A stretch of DNA of 64,000 bases from Pyrobaculum sp. 3827-6. Lineage in GTDB: Archaea > Thermoproteota > Thermoprotei > Thermoproteales > Thermoproteaceae. The first letter of the stretch is position 1. Each line of letters begins with the position of its first letter. The position numbers and the translations under genes are program-made. This document shows positions 8,600 through 16,884 of the stretch, one piece after another. Location: assembly GCF_025641885.1 (NCBI RefSeq), contig NZ_JAOTQN010000001.1:868001-932000 (forward strand), given 5' to 3'. A model generated the notes under the pieces. That model worked only from the letters and a program-made list of their open reading frames with translations, had not been told where the DNA came from and searched no databases.

Positions 8600-9265
8600 G
8601 TGCCTAAGATACCTGTAAAGGTGGTGACTTTCGACGAGATTGTGGAGTGGAGTAGGCAGCTGGCGGCTAAGATTAGGGAGAGCGGGTGGCAGCCCGACGT
8701 GATTGTGGCCATCGCCAGGGGGGGCTTCGTCCCGGCGAGGCTTCTCTGCGACTGGCTGGGGGTTAGCGACTTGGTGAGTATTCAGGTGGTGCACTGGCCC
8801 TCGGCGGCGCAGGTGGCGGAGAAGGCGTATGTGAAGTACCCGGTCTCGGCGGATCTGCGGGGTAAGAAGGTGCTCATCGTAGACGACATAGTTGACACGG
8901 GGGACAGCGTAGAGCTCGCGAAGAGGAGCGTGGAGGAGTGCTGCAGGCCGGCCGAGGTGAGGACCGCGGCTCTGCAGGTTATTACAAGCGTCGCCAAGAT
9001 AATCCCCGACTACTACGCCGTCGAGGTCAGGGAGTGGGTGTGGTTCGCCTACCAGTGGAACGCGGTGGAGGACGCCGCCGGCTTCATTATGAAGATTGTG
9101 AAGGAGACTGGGAGGGCTGAGTGGTGCCTCGACGAGTTGATACAGGCGCATATGGAGTGGTACGGTGGGGAGTATGTAGAGAAGAGGTTTGGCTATATAC
9201 TCTACGCCCTGGATATGTTGAGCAAGAGGGGCCTGGTCAAGGTGGGCCGGTGCCGCTACGCCTGA
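8600..9265 (+). CDS. Purine phosphoribosyltransferase-like protein
   Basis: 221 residues of type I phosphoribosyltransferase fold. The PRPP-binding signature VLIVDDIVDTGDS is present about 85 residues in, and an earlier VIVAIARGGFVPARLL segment matches the PPi-binding loop. Archaeal relatives are xanthine-guanine or adenine PRTases used in purine salvage; the base is not determinable here. An in-frame start lies at 8567, but the TATA box GTATATAAAC is at 8568-8577, so the leaderless GTG at 8600 is chosen. The C-terminal about 60 residues form an additional helical region (LDELIQAHMEWYGGEY...LSKRGLVKVG) resembling a winged-helix tail. The 3' end overlaps convergent moeA by 29 nt. Confidence 0.85.
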   Translation: MPKIPVKVVTFDEIVEWSRQLAAKIRESGWQPDVIVAIARGGFVPARLLCDWLGVSDLVSIQVVHWPSAAQVAEKAYVKYPVSADLRGKKVLIVDDIVDTGDSVELAKRSVEECCRPAEVRTAALQVITSVAKIIPDYYAVEVREWVWFAYQWNAVEDAAGFIMKIVKETGRAEWCLDELIQAHMEWYGGEYVEKRFGYILYALDMLSKRGLVKVGRCRYA

Positions 9266-10472
9266 GGTCGCGGTAGAGGAGGACCGGCACCACGTCGCCC
9301 TTCTTCACCCCGCCCGGCGGGATTAGTGCAATGCCCCCGGCCTCCGGCTCGGTGAAGGAGTGGTGCTTCACCTTTATCGGCTTGGCGTAGAGCCCCCCCT
9401 CGCCCGGCTCTATCTTCACCCTCACCACCTGGGCCATCTCCCCCTGGACGTCTTGGGTGACGGCGGCGTATATCCAGCCCAGTCCTGGGGGCCGCGTCAC
9501 GTTGGCCATGTGGCGGAGGACTGGCTCTACTATTCTAATCACGCCGTGTAGGGCGCTGATTGGGTAGCCGGAGAGGCCGAAGACGGGCTTGCCGCCGACG
9601 ACGGCCACGCTTGTGGGCTTGCCGGGCTTCATCCGGAAGCCCCTCAGCCCGCCGAAGCCCAGCTTGTAGAAGTGGTCTATCTCGCTGGGGCCGGCGCCCC
9701 CCGTTATTATCACCGCGTCGTACTCGGCTAGGAACCTGTCCACGACGGCCCTCACCTCTTCGTGCCTGTCGCTGGCCACCACCTTCTCCCTCACCTCTAC
9801 ATACGGCATGTAGGTCTGGATGTACCACGCGACTAGGGAGGCCGTGGACTCAATGACTTTCCCCTTCATCACCAGCTCCGCGGCGGTGTCTGGGTCGATG
9901 GGCGGGACGATGAGCTCATCCCCCGTCGCCACTATGCCCACCTTCACCTTTCTGTAGGCGTATATCGTGGTTATGCCGACGTCGAGCAGACCGACGACGT
10001 CGAAGGGCGTCACCACCGTGCCTTGGCTGAGCATGACGGTCCCTCTGCGGACGTAAGACCCAGGGGGGTCTGCATTTGCGTATTTTTCATACCTCGCCTT
10101 GACCACCACGTACTCGCCGTCTCGCTCCACGGCCTCCTCCGGCACCACGGCGTCTGCGCCGTCTGGAAGAAAGGCCCCCACGGTGATGTAGACAGCCTCC
10201 CCGCTTCCAACAGCCAGATCTCCTCTGTACTGGCCCACCAGCACGGTGCCGACCACTCTAAACCTGCCCGGGGTGGCCTCGGAACTCACGGCGTAGCCGT
10301 CGTAGGCGGCCCGGGGCTTTGGGGGGTAGTCGTGGGGGGCTACGACATCTCTCGCGGCCACTCTCCCCGCCGCGTCCCAGGCGGCGACTTTCTCAACATC
10401 TGTAACTCTCTTGATTTGTGGGAGGATTTCCGCCACCCTCGCCACAGGGTTGAGCCCAGATAAGTACCTCAT
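9237..10472 (-). CDS. moeA: Molybdopterin molybdenumtransferase MoeA
   Basis: 411 residues covering the full MoeA architecture. An N-terminal region includes PRAAYDGYAV, the conserved segment around the active-site cleft. The central MoCF domain has VGIVATGDELI, ITGGAGPSEIDHFYKLGF and KPGKPTSVAVVGGKPVFGLSGYPISAL, and a C-terminal beta domain follows. MoeA inserts molybdate or tungstate into adenylylated molybdopterin. Pyrobaculum-type organisms rely on tungsto- and molybdo-enzymes in respiration, so this is a housekeeping role. The ATG is preceded by an A/T-rich box around 10490-10505. Confidence 0.95.
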   Translation of the reverse strand: MRYLSGLNPVARVAEILPQIKRVTDVEKVAAWDAAGRVAARDVVAPHDYPPKPRAAYDGYAVSSEATPGRFRVVGTVLVGQYRGDLAVGSGEAVYITVGAFLPDGADAVVPEEAVERDGEYVVVKARYEKYANADPPGSYVRRGTVMLSQGTVVTPFDVVGLLDVGITTIYAYRKVKVGIVATGDELIVPPIDPDTAAELVMKGKVIESTASLVAWYIQTYMPYVEVREKVVASDRHEEVRAVVDRFLAEYDAVIITGGAGPSEIDHFYKLGFGGLRGFRMKPGKPTSVAVVGGKPVFGLSGYPISALHGVIRIVEPVLRHMANVTRPPGLGWIYAAVTQDVQGEMAQVVRVKIEPGEGGLYAKPIKVKHHSFTEPEAGGIALIPPGGVKKGDVVPVLLYRDLRRSGTGPP

Positions 10473-10673
10473 ATAGAGTGGTGTGTGACCGGCTAATAAA
10501 TATTAGCAGGGGCTCCTGCGCGTTCTTTTTGGCGAGGCCGGGGCCGCCGGCTGGGGGAAGATTTTTAAAACGGCTTGTGGGGGTGTGTGGGTGATGCTGT
10601 CAGGGTTACGGCGAGTGGTGACCGGAGGCGCTACGGCTGATATTTTTATATAAGGGGGGTAGGGGTGGGTGTC

Positions 10674-10985
10674 ATGGGTAGGCGTAGGAGAAAGAGGAAA
10701 GTTTTACTTAGGCCGAAGAAGACTCTGCCGAAGATCTTTACCTGTCCCCACTGCGGGGCGCAGCTAGTCTCTGTCAAGAAGACGGAGAAGGGGTATCTGG
10801 TGATCTGCGGCAACTGTGGGCTGAGGCACGAGTTTGAGGAGAGGGCTGGGTGGATGCCGGTGGATTACTACAACGCCTTTGTTGACCTCTACCTAGAGGG
10901 GAGGATAGCCCCGCCGCAACCACAGGCGGGCCCCGCGGGGGGAGCGGCCGGGGAGGGGGCGGAGGAGGGCGATGAATCTCTATGA
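10674..10985 (+). CDS. Elf1-like zinc-ribbon transcription elongation factor
   Basis: 103 residues. A basic head ([22 protein letters not shown]) precedes a four-cysteine zinc ribbon CPHCG...CGNCG and a conserved Glu/Asp-rich region [17 protein letters not shown], matching Elf1/Spt4-class archaeal homologues. The eukaryotic protein acts with elongating RNA polymerase. The start is the ATG 25 nt after TTTTTATATA (10642-10651), not the in-frame GTG nine bases earlier. The last codons overlap GGGP synthase by 14 nt, indicating an operon. The tail is low-complexity Gly/Ala/Glu. Confidence 0.82.
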   Translation: MGRRRRKRKVLLRPKKTLPKIFTCPHCGAQLVSVKKTEKGYLVICGNCGLRHEFEERAGWMPVDYYNAFVDLYLEGRIAPPQPQAGPAGGAAGEGAEEGDESL

Positions 10986-11691
10986 GTACTTACTAGAGGG
11001 GGTCAAGCATTTTACGTTGATTGACCCCGACAAGTCCGTCGACTATCTGAAGATCGCGAGGCACGCCCTGGAGGCGGGGACCGACGGGATACTTGTCGGC
11101 GGCTCGCTGGGGATTAAAGAGGAGCAGATAACCCGGGTGGTTAGGGACATCAAGACTGTTGCGAACGTGCCCGTTGTGCTGTTTCCAGGCTCTTTGACGC
11201 AGCTCACCGACGCGGCCGACGGGGTGCTGTTCCTAAGCGTATTGAACTCTCTCGACCCCTACTTCATCGTGGGGGCCCAGGTGCAGGCGGCGGTGTTGAT
11301 AGCCAAGCACTACCCCGGGCTTGAGGTCATCTCCACGGCGTATGTAATTGTGGGGGACGGCGGCGCGGCTGGCTTCGTCTCTATGAGCAAGCCGATTCCC
11401 TACACGAGGCCTGACATCGCCGCGGCGTATGCCCTGGCCGCGAACTACATCGGCTTTAAGGCTGTGTACCTCGAGGCTGGCAGCGGGGCGCCTCAGCCGG
11501 TGCCCCCCGAGATGGTGCGAGCCGCCAGGAGGGCCTTCCCGCGGGTTTTAATCGTGGGCGGGGGGATTAGGAGCGGCGAGGCGGCGAGGGCCATTGCCAG
11601 GGAGAGGCCGAACGTGGTGGTCACGGGGACCTTGGCGGAGGAGGCTCCCGAAAAGCTGGGCGATATAGTGAAGGCGGTTAAGAGGCCCTAG
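10972..11691 (+). CDS. Geranylgeranylglyceryl phosphate synthase
   Basis: 239 residues, a TIM-barrel prenyltransferase that makes the first ether bond of archaeal membrane lipids from sn-glycerol-1-phosphate and GGPP. Signature parts are [10 protein letters not shown] near the start, [26 protein letters not shown] and the phosphate-binding [14 protein letters not shown]. Length is normal for the family. It begins within the Elf1-like gene and its stop shares a CTAG with the stop of convergent eL39. Confidence 0.95.
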   Translation: MNLYEYLLEGVKHFTLIDPDKSVDYLKIARHALEAGTDGILVGGSLGIKEEQITRVVRDIKTVANVPVVLFPGSLTQLTDAADGVLFLSVLNSLDPYFIVGAQVQAAVLIAKHYPGLEVISTAYVIVGDGGAAGFVSMSKPIPYTRPDIAAAYALAANYIGFKAVYLEAGSGAPQPVPPEMVRAARRAFPRVLIVGGGIRSGEAARAIARERPNVVVTGTLAEEAPEKLGDIVKAVKRP

Positions 11692-11843
11692 GCCTTTAGC
11701 TTCGTCCTCCTCCAGTGCCTCTTGGCGGGGGATCTTGTAACTTTCCTCTTGGTCTTCGCCACGACCCACACCGGCGGATTTCTGTTGGAGTTCAACGCGG
11801 CGGCGAGCCTCAGCTTCCTGCCGAGGGCCTTGTTCCTAGCCAT
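11688..11843 (-). CDS. rpl39e: 50S ribosomal protein eL39
   Basis: A 51-residue, very basic protein, [20 protein letters not shown]..., with the conserved PVWVV and the [10 protein letters not shown] end of eL39, which lies in the nascent-peptide exit tunnel of archaeal and eukaryotic large subunits. It stops at 11688 inside the same CTAG tetranucleotide that supplies the stop codon of GGGP synthase on the other strand, so the two genes overlap by four bases tail to tail. It is probably the last gene of an eS19-PDCD5-eL39 unit. Confidence 0.93.
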   Translation of the reverse strand: MARNKALGRKLRLAAALNSNRNPPVWVVAKTKRKVTRSPAKRHWRRTKLKA

Positions 11844-11880
11844 GTCAGCGGCTTAAAACACTGCTTATAAATCTTGTGGC

Positions 11881-12213
11881 CTAAAGCTTGAAGCGGTACT
11901 CCCTCCGGGTCTGGCTGTATATGCTCTCCAAGATCTTTTTCAAAGTGGCGTCGTCTATGGGCACCTTCACCCTACCCGACGCGGCTAGGCTTATGAGCTG
12001 TTGCTCGAGGGCCTCCGCCAGCTCTGGCCTCACCACCTTGATGTTGTCAAGCCTCGCCAAGGCCTCCGGCGTCAAGATCTGCTTCAACGCGGCCCGCCTC
12101 TGCGCAGCCGCTATCTGCGCCTGCCGCTCCAGCTCTGCCTTTTTCTGGAGCTCCTCCAACTTCCGCCGGCGGATCTCCTCAATCTCCCTGTCCACAATAC
12201 CTTCCCCCTCCAT
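11881..12213 (-). CDS. PDCD5/TFAR19 family DNA-binding protein
   Basis: 110 residues. The charged helical N-terminus ([22 protein letters not shown]) is followed by the conserved core [37 protein letters not shown] and a C-terminal helix, the layout of archaeal PDCD5 homologues such as MTH1615. Archaeal members bind DNA in vitro, but their cell role is unknown. Its ATG overlaps the eS19 stop codon (TAATG), showing translational coupling with the ribosomal protein, a common archaeal gene pair. Confidence 0.92.
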   Translation of the reverse strand: MEGEGIVDREIEEIRRRKLEELQKKAELERQAQIAAAQRRAALKQILTPEALARLDNIKVVRPELAEALEQQLISLAASGRVKVPIDDATLKKILESIYSQTRREYRFKL

Positions 12214-12689
12214 TACTCCCTGGGCGGCGCTACGTACTTGGCGAGCTCCGGCCTAGCCTTCACCAGATCCTTAGCTATCTTAGTGACTAGCCTGTCAACC
12301 AGAGAGCGGCCCTCCGGCGTCAAGACCCTCCCCTTCTTAGTCTTCGCCACGAGGCCCGCCTGCTCCAGTTGCTGTAGTATCTTTCTAATCACGGCGCCGC
12401 CTGCCTTCCTGGCCCTCTCCGGCCTGGTCTTGTCGCCGATTTTCGCCCTGTAGCCATACGCCGTCCTCAAACTGCCCACCCCCACGGGCCCGTGTATGTA
12501 CAGCTTCCTCATGAGGGAGGCGGCTCTTACGTACCACCAGTCGGCGGACATGGGAGGCCTCTCCTTGTTGGCGCCGGTCTTGACGAAAGGCGCCCAAACC
12601 GGCGGCTTCACCTGCGGCACGTTTTCCTTTATGTACCTGGCTAATTCACTTATCAACTGATCCGCTGGCACGTCCTTGACGGAGGGCAT
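12213..12689 (-). CDS. rps19e: 30S ribosomal protein eS19
   Basis: 158 residues with the eS19 core: [45 protein letters not shown] and [18 protein letters not shown], a winged-helix-like fold in the head of the small subunit. The ATG at 12689 is preferred over 12704 because the TATA box (TTTATATTG, about 12707-12715) is about 23 nt upstream. The stop overlaps the start of the PDCD5 gene. Confidence 0.95.
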   Translation of the reverse strand: MPSVKDVPADQLISELARYIKENVPQVKPPVWAPFVKTGANKERPPMSADWWYVRAASLMRKLYIHGPVGVGSLRTAYGYRAKIGDKTRPERARKAGGAVIRKILQQLEQAGLVAKTKKGRVLTPEGRSLVDRLVTKIAKDLVKARPELAKYVAPPRE

Positions 12690-12787
12690 AGGCGCCCTAC
12701 ACACCTCAATATAAAACCTTTACGCCCCACCGCCCGGCGCATTGGCGGGGGAATAATTTTATATACCCAACGACAGTGGGAGTCGTC

Positions 12788-13117
12788 ATGAAGTTCTGCC
12801 CCAACGACAAGAGTCTGCTAATCCCCGTGAGGAAGGGGGACAAGACTGTGCTGAGGTGTCCTAAGTGCGGCTACGAGGAGGACGCGTCTAACGCCCAGGG
12901 GCGCTACCAGAGCAAGACAGTTGTGGAGAATAGGAACACCGTCATCGTCTTGGCGGATAATGTGGCCAACCTGCCTAAGGTTAAGACTAGGGGGTGTCCC
13001 AAGTGCGGCCACGACGAGGCGTATTTCTGGGTTCAGCAGACGAGGGCGGCTGACGAGCCGCCCACCCGCTTCTACAAATGCACCAAGTGCGGCCACACCT
13101 GGCGTGAGTACGAGTAA
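12788..13117 (+). CDS. Transcription factor S (TFS / RPB9-TFIIS-like)
   Basis: 109 residues with two zinc ribbons. The N-terminal ribbon is MKFCPNDKSLL...CPKCGYEE. The C-terminal TFIIS-type ribbon is CPKCGHDEAYFWVQQTRAADEPPTRFYKCTKCGHTWREYE. The acidic pair at the ribbon tip that stimulates RNA cleavage is replaced by Ala-Asp-Glu order as RAADEP, so the D-E needed for polymerase rescue is retained. It reactivates backtracked RNA polymerase. TATA TTTTATATA at 12756-12764 fixes the leaderless ATG at 12788. Confidence 0.93.
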   Translation: MKFCPNDKSLLIPVRKGDKTVLRCPKCGYEEDASNAQGRYQSKTVVENRNTVIVLADNVANLPKVKTRGCPKCGHDEAYFWVQQTRAADEPPTRFYKCTKCGHTWREYE

Positions 13118-13166
13118 TATCGGGTGTCCCGCTAGAGCTTTTAAAAACTAGGCGGTAGATATAGAC

Positions 13167-13916
13167 ATGTCTAAGCCGGTTCTGACCTACATGGACGCCA
13201 AGGAGTTCGCCTACATAATCGACTCCATATCGGTGTTAGTGGAGGAGGCCAGCTTCGTGGTTAGGGGCGACGGCCTCTACCTCAGGGCTCTCGACGCCTC
13301 GAGGACCGCCATGGTGGATTTAATCATGCCGAAGGAGGCTTTCGAAGAGTTTCCAGAGGTGGAGGAGCTCAAGTTCGGCCTCAATCTAAAAGATCTCAAG
13401 AAGTTGCTTAGGAGGGTGAAGAAGGGGGACAAGATATCTATGGAGTTTGAAGAGGGGAGGCTGAAGATTAAGCTGGTTGGGAAGTCTGTTCGCTCCATCA
13501 CGTTGCCTTCTATTGAGGTGGTGGGGGAGGAGTTGCCCACGCCTAAGGTGGTGTACACCGCCATGGTTAAGACCGCCAGCGACATCTTGGCTTCGGCTAT
13601 TAAAGACGCCGACGCCGTGGCGGACGAGGTTAAGTTCGACGCCACCGAGGAGGCGTTTGTGATAAGCGCAACCAGCGACAAGGGGGAGGTGGAGGTGAGG
13701 CTAGACAAGAACAGCGAGTTGGTGTACGAATTCGACGTCAAGGAGCCGGCATCCGCCAGGTTCTCCCTGGAGTACCTAGGGGACATTGTGAGCAGGTCTT
13801 CGAAAATCAGCGACATCGTCACCGTGGAGCTCGCCACCGCCAAGCCGGTGCACCTCACCTTCGACATACCGGCTGGGGGGAGGATAGCCTACTTCGTCGC
13901 GCCGAGGGTGGAGTGA
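13167..13916 (+). CDS. pcn: DNA polymerase sliding clamp (PCNA)
   Basis: 249 residues, the normal PCNA length, with two structural repeats. Typical segments are [56 protein letters not shown] and the C-terminal [20 protein letters not shown]. Crenarchaea often encode several PCNAs that form heterotrimers; which subunit this is cannot be told. The gene overlaps priS by four bases (GTGA) and leads a replication operon PCNA-PriS-GINS. TATA CTTTTAAAAAC is at about 13138-13148. Confidence 0.95.
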   Translation: MSKPVLTYMDAKEFAYIIDSISVLVEEASFVVRGDGLYLRALDASRTAMVDLIMPKEAFEEFPEVEELKFGLNLKDLKKLLRRVKKGDKISMEFEEGRLKIKLVGKSVRSITLPSIEVVGEELPTPKVVYTAMVKTASDILASAIKDADAVADEVKFDATEEAFVISATSDKGEVEVRLDKNSELVYEFDVKEPASARFSLEYLGDIVSRSSKISDIVTVELATAKPVHLTFDIPAGGRIAYFVAPRVE

Positions 13917-14851
13917 TTATCGAGGTATTTTTCCGCAACTTCTACAGAAACTACGCCAGGTTTGAAATCGACGCTGTGGAGAGGAGGGAATTCGCCTTTC
14001 AGCCGTTCGGCGGGGGCATGGTGAGGCACAAGTCCTTCAAGTCGCTGGAGGACTTGAGGAGGTTCGCGGTGGAGAAGACGCCGAGGCATATATACCACTC
14101 CGTGGCGTACTACGAGAGGCCGGGCGAGGAGGATATGGAGGGGAAGGGCTGGCTGGGGGCGGACCTTGTCTTCGACATAGATGGGGACCACCTAGACACA
14201 GAGGCGTGCAGAGGAGCCACCCTGGTGACTCTCCAGTGCCTAGAGGACGCCAGGGAGGAGGCGAATAAGCTGGTAGACGTGCTGAGGGAGGAGCTGGACC
14301 TGAAGCCCGCTAGGATAGTGTTTTCGGGGAACAGGGGCTTCCACATCCATGTCTCGGGCGAGGAGGTGCTTGGGCTTGGGGTTAGGGAGAGGAGGGAGTT
14401 GGTGAACTTCCTAAAGGCGGGGGGGTTCGACCCCTCGAGGTTTGTGGCTAGGCTCGGCAGGAGGAGGGTTGTCCTCTACGAGGAGGTGCCCGTGGGGAGC
14501 CTATTGAGGATCCGGCAGGGGGTTGAGGACCCCAGGGCGCTTAGGGTTGAGATAGACGAGGTGGTGACGCAGGACGTCCACCGCCTCATCAGGGCGCCGG
14601 GGTCTATCAACGGGAAGACGGGCCTCGCCGCCATCCCCCTCGCGTTGAGGGATCTAGAGAGGGGGGTGGAGGACATAGTCGAGAGGGCCGTGGCTTTTCG
14701 CAAGGGCCACCTGAGGTTTAGGTTTGAGAAGGAGTTCCGCGGCGCCGTGTTGTTTGAAAAGGTGGAGGCGGGTGCCGGGGATTTCAAGGTGTTGCCGGCC
14801 TACGTGGCGATATATTTAGAACTCCAGGGATTTGGAAAGATACATGATTGA
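13913..14851 (+). CDS. priS: DNA primase catalytic (small) subunit PriS
   Basis: 312 residues of archaeo-eukaryotic primase. The catalytic acidic motif is in LVFDIDGD, followed by [13 protein letters not shown] with the conserved SGxxGxHxH, and a later [18 protein letters not shown] segment. It makes RNA primers with PriL, which is not in this window. The GTG start lies within the PCNA stop codon region, and the 3' end overlaps the GINS gene by 8 nt, so all three are translationally coupled. Confidence 0.95.
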   Translation: MIIEVFFRNFYRNYARFEIDAVERREFAFQPFGGGMVRHKSFKSLEDLRRFAVEKTPRHIYHSVAYYERPGEEDMEGKGWLGADLVFDIDGDHLDTEACRGATLVTLQCLEDAREEANKLVDVLREELDLKPARIVFSGNRGFHIHVSGEEVLGLGVRERRELVNFLKAGGFDPSRFVARLGRRRVVLYEEVPVGSLLRIRQGVEDPRALRVEIDEVVTQDVHRLIRAPGSINGKTGLAAIPLALRDLERGVEDIVERAVAFRKGHLRFRFEKEFRGAVLFEKVEAGAGDFKVLPAYVAIYLELQGFGKIHD

Positions 14852-15326
14852 GAAAATCAGGCTGTGGCTCTCTGCGGAGCTTAACTCGCGCATACTTTCC
14901 GACCCGCCGTTCAGCTCATATGCAGAGGCCGCCGAGCAGTTTCTAAGAGAGCTGCAAAACGCCCCCCTCCCCCAGGGCGTGCTGGACCAGGTAAAGGAGC
15001 AGGTGTCGGCCGCCCTGCTCACAATTATGGAGCTGAGGCTGAGGAAGATCGTCTGGGAGCTGGGGCAGGGGAGGGTGCCGAGCAGAGTCACGGCAGAGGA
15101 GGACAGGCTCATCAGGCCGCTTGTGAAAATTAGACAAGCCGGCCCCCAGAGGAAGAGGGCGCAGGAGTACGTTGTGGTGCAGTTTCTAGTGGACCACCCC
15201 ACCATAGTGACGGAGGACTTCGTCCAGGTGGGGCCGTTTACGCGTGGGGACCTGGCCAAGCTACCCCTCAGAGACGCCAAGGACCTCGAAGAGCGTGGGG
15301 TGGCTAGGCGTTTTCTAGGCGCGTAA
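14844..15326 (+). CDS. GINS complex subunit (Gins15/51-like)
   Basis: 160 residues, helical with a C-terminal beta segment. The motif [19 protein letters not shown], and a C-terminal [28 protein letters not shown] resemble archaeal GINS B-domain layout. Position directly after priS is the known location of Gins15 in crenarchaea, and it supports the call. GINS joins MCM and a RecJ/Cdc45-like protein in the replicative helicase. The start ATG overlaps the priS stop. Confidence 0.82.
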   Translation: MIEKIRLWLSAELNSRILSDPPFSSYAEAAEQFLRELQNAPLPQGVLDQVKEQVSAALLTIMELRLRKIVWELGQGRVPSRVTAEEDRLIRPLVKIRQAGPQRKRAQEYVVVQFLVDHPTIVTEDFVQVGPFTRGDLAKLPLRDAKDLEERGVARRFLGA

Positions 15327-15356
15327 AATTTAAATCACCACCAGTTGCCCAGGGCC

Positions 15357-15632
15357 ATGAAGTTTCCCAAGAGCGTCAATATGTACTGCCCCCGTTGCAA
15401 CGCCTACACTAAGCACAGCGTTTCCAACTACCACGCCGGCCAGAGGCGCAGTTCGGCTGAGGGCCAGAGGAGGTATGAGAGGAAGCTAAAGGGCTACGGC
15501 TCGACGCCGAAGCCGAAGCAGAAGCGCTTCGCCAAGGTAAATAAGAAGGTGACGCTTGTCTTTACATGTAGCAAATGCGGCTACAAGCTGGTCAAGACCC
15601 TGGGCAGGATGAAGAAGGTGGAGCTGGTGTAG
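15357..15632 (+). CDS. rpl44e: 50S ribosomal protein eL42 (L44e)
   Basis: 91 residues, [20 protein letters not shown]..., with two Cys pairs (CPRC and CSKC) forming the zinc site, and the basic middle [21 protein letters not shown] near the E site of the large subunit. The TATA box AAATTTAAATC at 15328-15337 sets the ATG at 15357 rather than the in-frame GTG-like codon at 15345. eS27 follows after one base. Confidence 0.95.
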   Translation: MKFPKSVNMYCPRCNAYTKHSVSNYHAGQRRSSAEGQRRYERKLKGYGSTPKPKQKRFAKVNKKVTLVFTCSKCGYKLVKTLGRMKKVELV

Positions 15633-15633
15633 T

Positions 15634-15837
15634 ATGCCCGTCAGATTCGGCAAAGTCCTAATACCGCAACCCAAGTCCAAATTCATCAAGATTAGGTGCC
15701 CCGACTGCGGCAACGAGCAGATTACCTACAGCCACGCCGCCATGGTGGTGCGTTGCCTAGTCTGCGGAAGGGTGCTCGCGCAGCCCACGGGCGGTAAGGC
15801 GAGATTCGCCGGCCACATAGTCAAGATTCTAGAGTAG
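15634..15837 (+). CDS. rps27e: 30S ribosomal protein eS27
   Basis: 67 residues with a four-cysteine zinc finger, CPDCGNEQ...[18 protein letters not shown], diagnostic for eS27. The start is one base after the eL42 stop (TAGTATG), so the pair is co-translated. The order eL42-eS27-aIF2alpha-Nop10 is widely conserved in archaea and supports all four calls. Confidence 0.95.
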   Translation: MPVRFGKVLIPQPKSKFIKIRCPDCGNEQITYSHAAMVVRCLVCGRVLAQPTGGKARFAGHIVKILE

Positions 15838-15871
15838 TAAAGGGATTTATAACCACCCCAACTCCCCTATT

Positions 15872-16669
15872 ATGCGCCTCGTCAAGAAGGAGTTTCCAGA
15901 CGTAGGCGAGGTGGTGATAGGCACGGTGAAGAAAATTGCAGAACACGGCGCCTATGTATACCTCGACGAGTACGAGCTAGAAGCCTTCGCCCCCACCCAG
16001 GAGATTATCCAGTCCTGGTTCCACTCCATTAGGGACTACGTCAAGGAGGGCAACAAGACTGTGTTTAAGGTGATCAGCGTCAACCCCAAGATGAGGGTAG
16101 TCGAGGTGTCGCTGAAGCGCGTCCGCGTCGACGAGAAGGAGAAGAAGCTCCTCCTATACCGCCACCGGGTCAGGACGCTGAAGCTTCTGGAAATCGCCAT
16201 GAAGAAGCTGGGCAAGACTCAGGAGGAGGCTCTTAAGACGATGTGGTACCTCGAGGAGCAGTTCGGCGACCCCTTCAAGGTGTTTGAGGAGGTCGTCAAG
16301 ACGGGGCCCCAGGTGCTGGACGACTTGGAGCTCGACCCCAAGCTTAAGGAGGCCATTGTCGAGCTGGCGAGGCAGCAGATAGAGATACCCCCCACGAAGA
16401 TTTCTGGAATAATAAAAGCGGTGAGCGTCGAGGGAGACGGCGCCGAGAGGATAAAAGCCGCACTCGCCGAGCTAGCCAAGGCCATACAGGAGAAGTACCC
16501 GCAAATCTCGGCAAAGATATACGTAGTGGGGCCGCCCCGCTACAGAATCGACATCGTAGGACAGCAGCCGAAGCAGGTGGAGGCGGCGTTTACAGACATC
16601 ACAAATCTCCTACAGACACTCCAGAAGAAGTACAAGGTGATAACCACCGTACAGCGCATCGAGCAATGA
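15872..16669 (+). CDS. Translation initiation factor 2 subunit alpha
   Basis: 265 residues with three regions: an S1/OB domain (DVGEVVIGTVKKIAEHGAYVYLDEYELEAFAPTQEI), a helical middle, and a C-terminal alpha/beta domain ending KYKVITTVQRIEQ. aIF2 alpha-beta-gamma delivers initiator tRNA to the small subunit. A TATA-like GATTTATAAC at 15843-15852 precedes the ATG by about 24 nt, so it can be transcribed separately from eS27. The last bases overlap nop10 in an ATGA. Confidence 0.95.
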   Translation: MRLVKKEFPDVGEVVIGTVKKIAEHGAYVYLDEYELEAFAPTQEIIQSWFHSIRDYVKEGNKTVFKVISVNPKMRVVEVSLKRVRVDEKEKKLLLYRHRVRTLKLLEIAMKKLGKTQEEALKTMWYLEEQFGDPFKVFEEVVKTGPQVLDDLELDPKLKEAIVELARQQIEIPPTKISGIIKAVSVEGDGAERIKAALAELAKAIQEKYPQISAKIYVVGPPRYRIDIVGQQPKQVEAAFTDITNLLQTLQKKYKVITTVQRIEQ

Positions 16670-16884
16670 GGTCGTTGCTGAGGCGCTGCGCCAACTGCGG
16701 CGCCTACACCCTCTCCAAGGAGAGGTGCCCCCGGTGCGGAGGGCCCGTGAGGGTCCCCCACCCCCCTAAATACTCGCCAGAGGACAAGTACCAAAAATAT
16801 AGAATACTCCAGAAGCTGGCGACAGGTCAGCTCCCAGTGAGGGAGGACACCAAGGAAAAGATTTTGAAAGACCTCACGACGTGA
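16666..16884 (+). CDS. nop10: H/ACA RNP protein Nop10
   Basis: 72 residues with a zinc ribbon CANCG...CPRCGGPVRVPHPPKYSPEDKYQKYR, the signature of archaeal Nop10, which binds Cbf5 in pseudouridylation particles. It starts inside the aIF2alpha stop and overlaps convergent STT3 by 11 nt at its end. It is somewhat longer than the roughly 60-residue norm because of a C-terminal extension, REDTKEKILKDLTT. Confidence 0.94.
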   Translation: MRSLLRRCANCGAYTLSKERCPRCGGPVRVPHPPKYSPEDKYQKYRILQKLATGQLPVREDTKEKILKDLTT

